Source of the DNA: Neptunomonas sp.
GTDB lineage: Bacteria > Pseudomonadota > Gammaproteobacteria > Pseudomonadales > Balneatricaceae
Assembly: GCA_004195305.1 (NCBI GenBank)
Contig: SDWN01000512.1
Location: 1-7,104, forward strand
Length of the DNA stretch: 7,104 nt
Direction: 5' to 3'
Shown here: piece after piece, positions 4,855 to 7,104 of the stretch
Position numbering within the stretch: the first letter of the stretch is position 1
Layout: every line of letters begins with the position of its first letter
Notes under the pieces: model-generated
The model's input: only the letters and a program-made list of their open reading frames with translations
Told to the model about the DNA's origin: nothing
Databases searched by the model: none
Position numbers and translations under genes: made by a program

Positions 4855-6654
4855 TTGAGTGACCTCAGTCATATCCGAAATTTTTCCATTATCGCTCACA
4901 TCGATCACGGCAAGTCGACGTTGGCTGATCGTTTTATCCAGACCTGCGGTGGCTTGAGTGAGCGCGAGATGGAACATCAGGTGCTCGATTCGATGGATAT
5001 CGAACGTGAGCGCGGCATTACCATTAAGGCCCAGAGTGTCACGCTGGACTACCAGGCCAAAGATGGTAAAACCTACCAGCTTAACTTTATCGATACTCCC
5101 GGCCATGTGGACTTTTCTTACGAGGTTTCACGCTCTCTGGCCGCGTGCGAAGGCGCGCTGCTGGTGGTTGATGCTGCTCAGGGGGTGGAAGCGCAGTCTG
5201 TAGCCAACTGTTATACGGCGATCGAGCAGGGCTTGGAAGTGGTGCCGGTGCTGAACAAGATGGACCTGCCGCAGGCCGATCCTGACCGGGTCAAGCTGGA
5301 GATCGAAGAGGTGATCGGTATCGATGCCCATGATGCCGTGGCGGTTAGCGCCAAGAGCGGTATGGGGGTAGAAGATGCGCTGGAGCAGTTGATCGAGTTG
5401 ATTCCACCACCTGTCGGCGATATCGATGCGCCGCTGCAAGCGTTGATTATCGATTCCTGGTTTGATAATTACCTGGGCGTTGTCTCGCTGGTGCGCGTGA
5501 TGCAGGGGACGCTGCGTAAAAAAGATAAGATTCTGGTTAAATCCACCCATCAAAGCTATCAGGTTGATGATGTCGGCGTGTTTACCCCGAAACGTCTTCC
5601 TACCGAGATGCTGAGAGCTGGTGAAGTCGGCTATGTAGTCGCCGGTATCAAAGAGATTCAGGGTGCGCCGGTGGGGGATACACTGACCCACGCCAAGACC
5701 CCGGATGTGGAGAGTCTGGTCGGTTTTAAGCAGGTTAAGCCGCAGGTCTACGCGGGCATGTTTCCGGTCAGTTCTGACGATTTTGAAGATTTTCGTAATG
5801 CCTTAGACAAGCTGACGCTGAACGATGCGTCGCTGTTTTTTGAGCCAGAAAGCTCTGATGCGCTGGGTTTCGGTTTTCGTTGCGGGTTCCTGGGCCTGCT
5901 GCACATGGAGATTATCCAAGAGCGGCTTGAGCGCGAGTATGATCTGGACCTGATCACTTCGGCGCCGACTGTTGTCTACGAGGTTGAGTTGGAATCGGGC
6001 GCCGTCATCAATGTCGATAGTCCCTCCAAGCTCCCCGATTTTGGTTCGATCAAAGAGATGCGCGAGCCGATCGTCGAAGCTAACATGCTGATGCCAAAAG
6101 AGTATCTCGGCGCGGTGATTACACTGTGCGTTCAAAAACGTGGGGTGCAGAAGGATCTGAAGTACCTGGCCACCCAGGTATCGCTCACCTATGAGCTGCC
6201 GATGAGTGAGGTGGTGATGGATTTCTTCGATAGGCTGAAGTCGGTCAGTCGCGGCTACGCGTCGCTGGATTACAGTTTCGTGCGCTTTGAACCTGCCAAC
6301 CTGCTGCGCTTGGATATCCTTATCAACAGCGAGCGGGTCGATGCGCTGGCGGTAATCATGCATAAAGACCAGGCCATGCCTAAAGGCCGGGCATTATGCG
6401 ATAAAATGAAGGATTTGATTCCCCGGCAGATGTTCGACGTGGCTATTCAGGCTGCTATCGGCGGTAAAATCATCTCCCGCACCACGGTTAAAGCGCTGCG
6501 TAAGAATGTTATCGCGAAATGTTACGGCGGAGATATCAGTCGCAAGAAAAAGCTGCTGCAAAAGCAGAAAGCGGGTAAGAAACGGATGAAGCAGGTGGGC
6601 AACGTTGAGGTGCCCCAAGAGGCTTTCCTCGCTGTATTGAAGATGGACAATTAA
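4855..6654 (+). CDS. lepA: elongation factor 4 (LepA), ribosome-associated GTPase
   Basis: LepA/EF4 is a translational GTPase related to EF-G that binds the ribosome and has been linked to back-translocation, recovery under ionic stress and 30S biogenesis. The 599-residue product equals the E. coli length. GTPase motifs are in order: G1 AHIDHGKST (14-22), G2 RGITIKAQ, G3 DTPGHVDF with the catalytic-type His, G4 NKMD and G5 SAKSG. Downstream are the EF-G-like domains, with ALIIDSWFDNYLGVVSLVR, the GFGFRCGFLGLLHMEIIQERLEREY block, and the LepA-specific C-terminal domain with AKCYGGDISRKKKLLQKQK and GKKRMKQVGNVE. This basic C-terminal domain distinguishes it from EF-G, BipA and TetM-type proteins. 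Translation starts at TTG. It follows mucD by 97 nt and precedes lepB by 4 nt, the classical lepA-lepB pair. Confidence 0.99.
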   Translation: MSDLSHIRNFSIIAHIDHGKSTLADRFIQTCGGLSEREMEHQVLDSMDIERERGITIKAQSVTLDYQAKDGKTYQLNFIDTPGHVDFSYEVSRSLAACEGALLVVDAAQGVEAQSVANCYTAIEQGLEVVPVLNKMDLPQADPDRVKLEIEEVIGIDAHDAVAVSAKSGMGVEDALEQLIELIPPPVGDIDAPLQALIIDSWFDNYLGVVSLVRVMQGTLRKKDKILVKSTHQSYQVDDVGVFTPKRLPTEMLRAGEVGYVVAGIKEIQGAPVGDTLTHAKTPDVESLVGFKQVKPQVYAGMFPVSSDDFEDFRNALDKLTLNDASLFFEPESSDALGFGFRCGFLGLLHMEIIQERLEREYDLDLITSAPTVVYEVELESGAVINVDSPSKLPDFGSIKEMREPIVEANMLMPKEYLGAVITLCVQKRGVQKDLKYLATQVSLTYELPMSEVVMDFFDRLKSVSRGYASLDYSFVRFEPANLLRLDILINSERVDALAVIMHKDQAMPKGRALCDKMKDLIPRQMFDVAIQAAIGGKIISRTTVKALRKNVIAKCYGGDISRKKKLLQKQKAGKKRMKQVGNVEVPQEAFLAVLKMDN

Positions 6655-6658
6655 GCCG

Positions 6659-7104
6659 ATGGATATCGATTTCTCGTTAGTGCTTGTAATCGCCGTTGCC
6701 GTGACCGGTGCGGTATGGCTGTTTGATCATCTGCTGCTGGCCCCTCGGCGTAAACCCTTGTTGGTCAGTGCTCAGGCGCAGTCCGGTACGGATATTACCC
6801 CCGAGGCGCTTGCAAAACTGGTACCCGAGCCCATCCTGGTTGAGTATGCGAAATCGTTCTTTCCGGTTTTGGCTTTGGTGCTGGTACTGCGCTCGTTTTT
6901 GGTTGAGCCCTTCCAGATTCCGTCCGGATCGATGCTGCCAACGCTGCAGATTGGTGATTTTATTCTGGTCAACAAATTCCATTATGGGCTACGCCTGCCC
7001 GTTGCTGGCACCAAGGTAGTTCCGTTTAATGATCCTCAGCACGGCGACGTGATGGTGTTTAAATATCCCAAGGATCCACGAATTAACTACATTAAGCGGG
7101 TCGT
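6659..7104 (+). CDS. lepB: signal peptidase I (leader peptidase), partial (C-terminus beyond window)
   Basis: LepB is the inner-membrane Ser/Lys protease that cuts signal peptides from exported proteins, such as MucD in this same locus. The reading frame is open from ATG 6659 to the window end (148 codons of an expected 260-320). Two membrane helices are seen, about residues 6-27 and 67-82 (FFPVLALVLVLRSFLVE). The catalytic serine motif IPSGSMLPTL gives Ser91, and the lysine motif NYIKRV gives Lys146, so both members of the dyad are inside the window and align in spacing with E. coli LepB. The substrate-site segment GDFILVNKF and HGDVMVFKYP are also present. The gene starts 4 nt after the lepA stop with no clear Shine-Dalgarno, suggesting translational coupling to lepA. 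Confidence 0.97.
   Translation, partial: MDIDFSLVLVIAVAVTGAVWLFDHLLLAPRRKPLLVSAQAQSGTDITPEALAKLVPEPILVEYAKSFFPVLALVLVLRSFLVEPFQIPSGSMLPTLQIGDFILVNKFHYGLRLPVAGTKVVPFNDPQHGDVMVFKYPKDPRINYIKRV

Noticed and set aside
5128..5691. Minus-strand 187-aa frame inside lepA, and a similar 186-aa frame at 5803-6363
   Set aside because: Both lie wholly within the well-supported lepA gene and show no recognisable motif, so they are shadows of its codon use.

Overview
This window looks like chromosomal DNA of a gammaproteobacterium, probably from the Pseudomonas/Oceanospirillum side of the class. The gene order nadB (divergent) / rpoE(algU)-rseA(mucA)-rseC(mucC)-mucD-lepA-lepB is the Pseudomonas-type envelope-stress locus, with mucD running into lepA and lepB. 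The RpoE and LepA sequences also resemble what I remember of the Pseudomonas proteins. No mobile element, CRISPR array, tRNA or rRNA is visible. The genus cannot be fixed by eye.

Layout: positions 1-1027 (minus strand) hold the N-terminal two thirds of L-aspartate oxidase (nadB), cut by the window edge. Positions 1028-1314 are a divergent control region with a candidate sigma-E promoter for rpoE, a candidate extended -10 promoter for nadB and a GTGCCA/TGGCAC inverted repeat. rpoE (1315-1896, TTG start) follows. Then comes an unusually roomy 164-bp spacer with degenerate 15-bp tandem repeats, a short hairpin and a possible tiny ORF. An rseA-like gene (2061-2867), rseC (2873-3310), mucD (3351-4757), lepA (4855-6654, TTG start) and the first half of lepB (6659-7104, cut by the window edge) complete the window.

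Functionally, RpoE is the extracytoplasmic sigma factor and the rseA product is its membrane anti-sigma factor. RseC is a small membrane modulator, and MucD is a periplasmic DegP-type serine protease that removes misfolded envelope proteins. LepA (EF4) and LepB (signal peptidase I) tie translation and protein export to the same stretch.

The most notable point is that there is no separate rseB (mucB) gene. The rseA product is longer than usual (268 residues), and its periplasmic tail ends in what reads as the small C-terminal domain of RseB, while the large lipid-sensing N-terminal domain of RseB is absent. The window therefore appears to carry a fused RseA-RseB(C) anti-sigma factor in place of the usual two-protein sensor.
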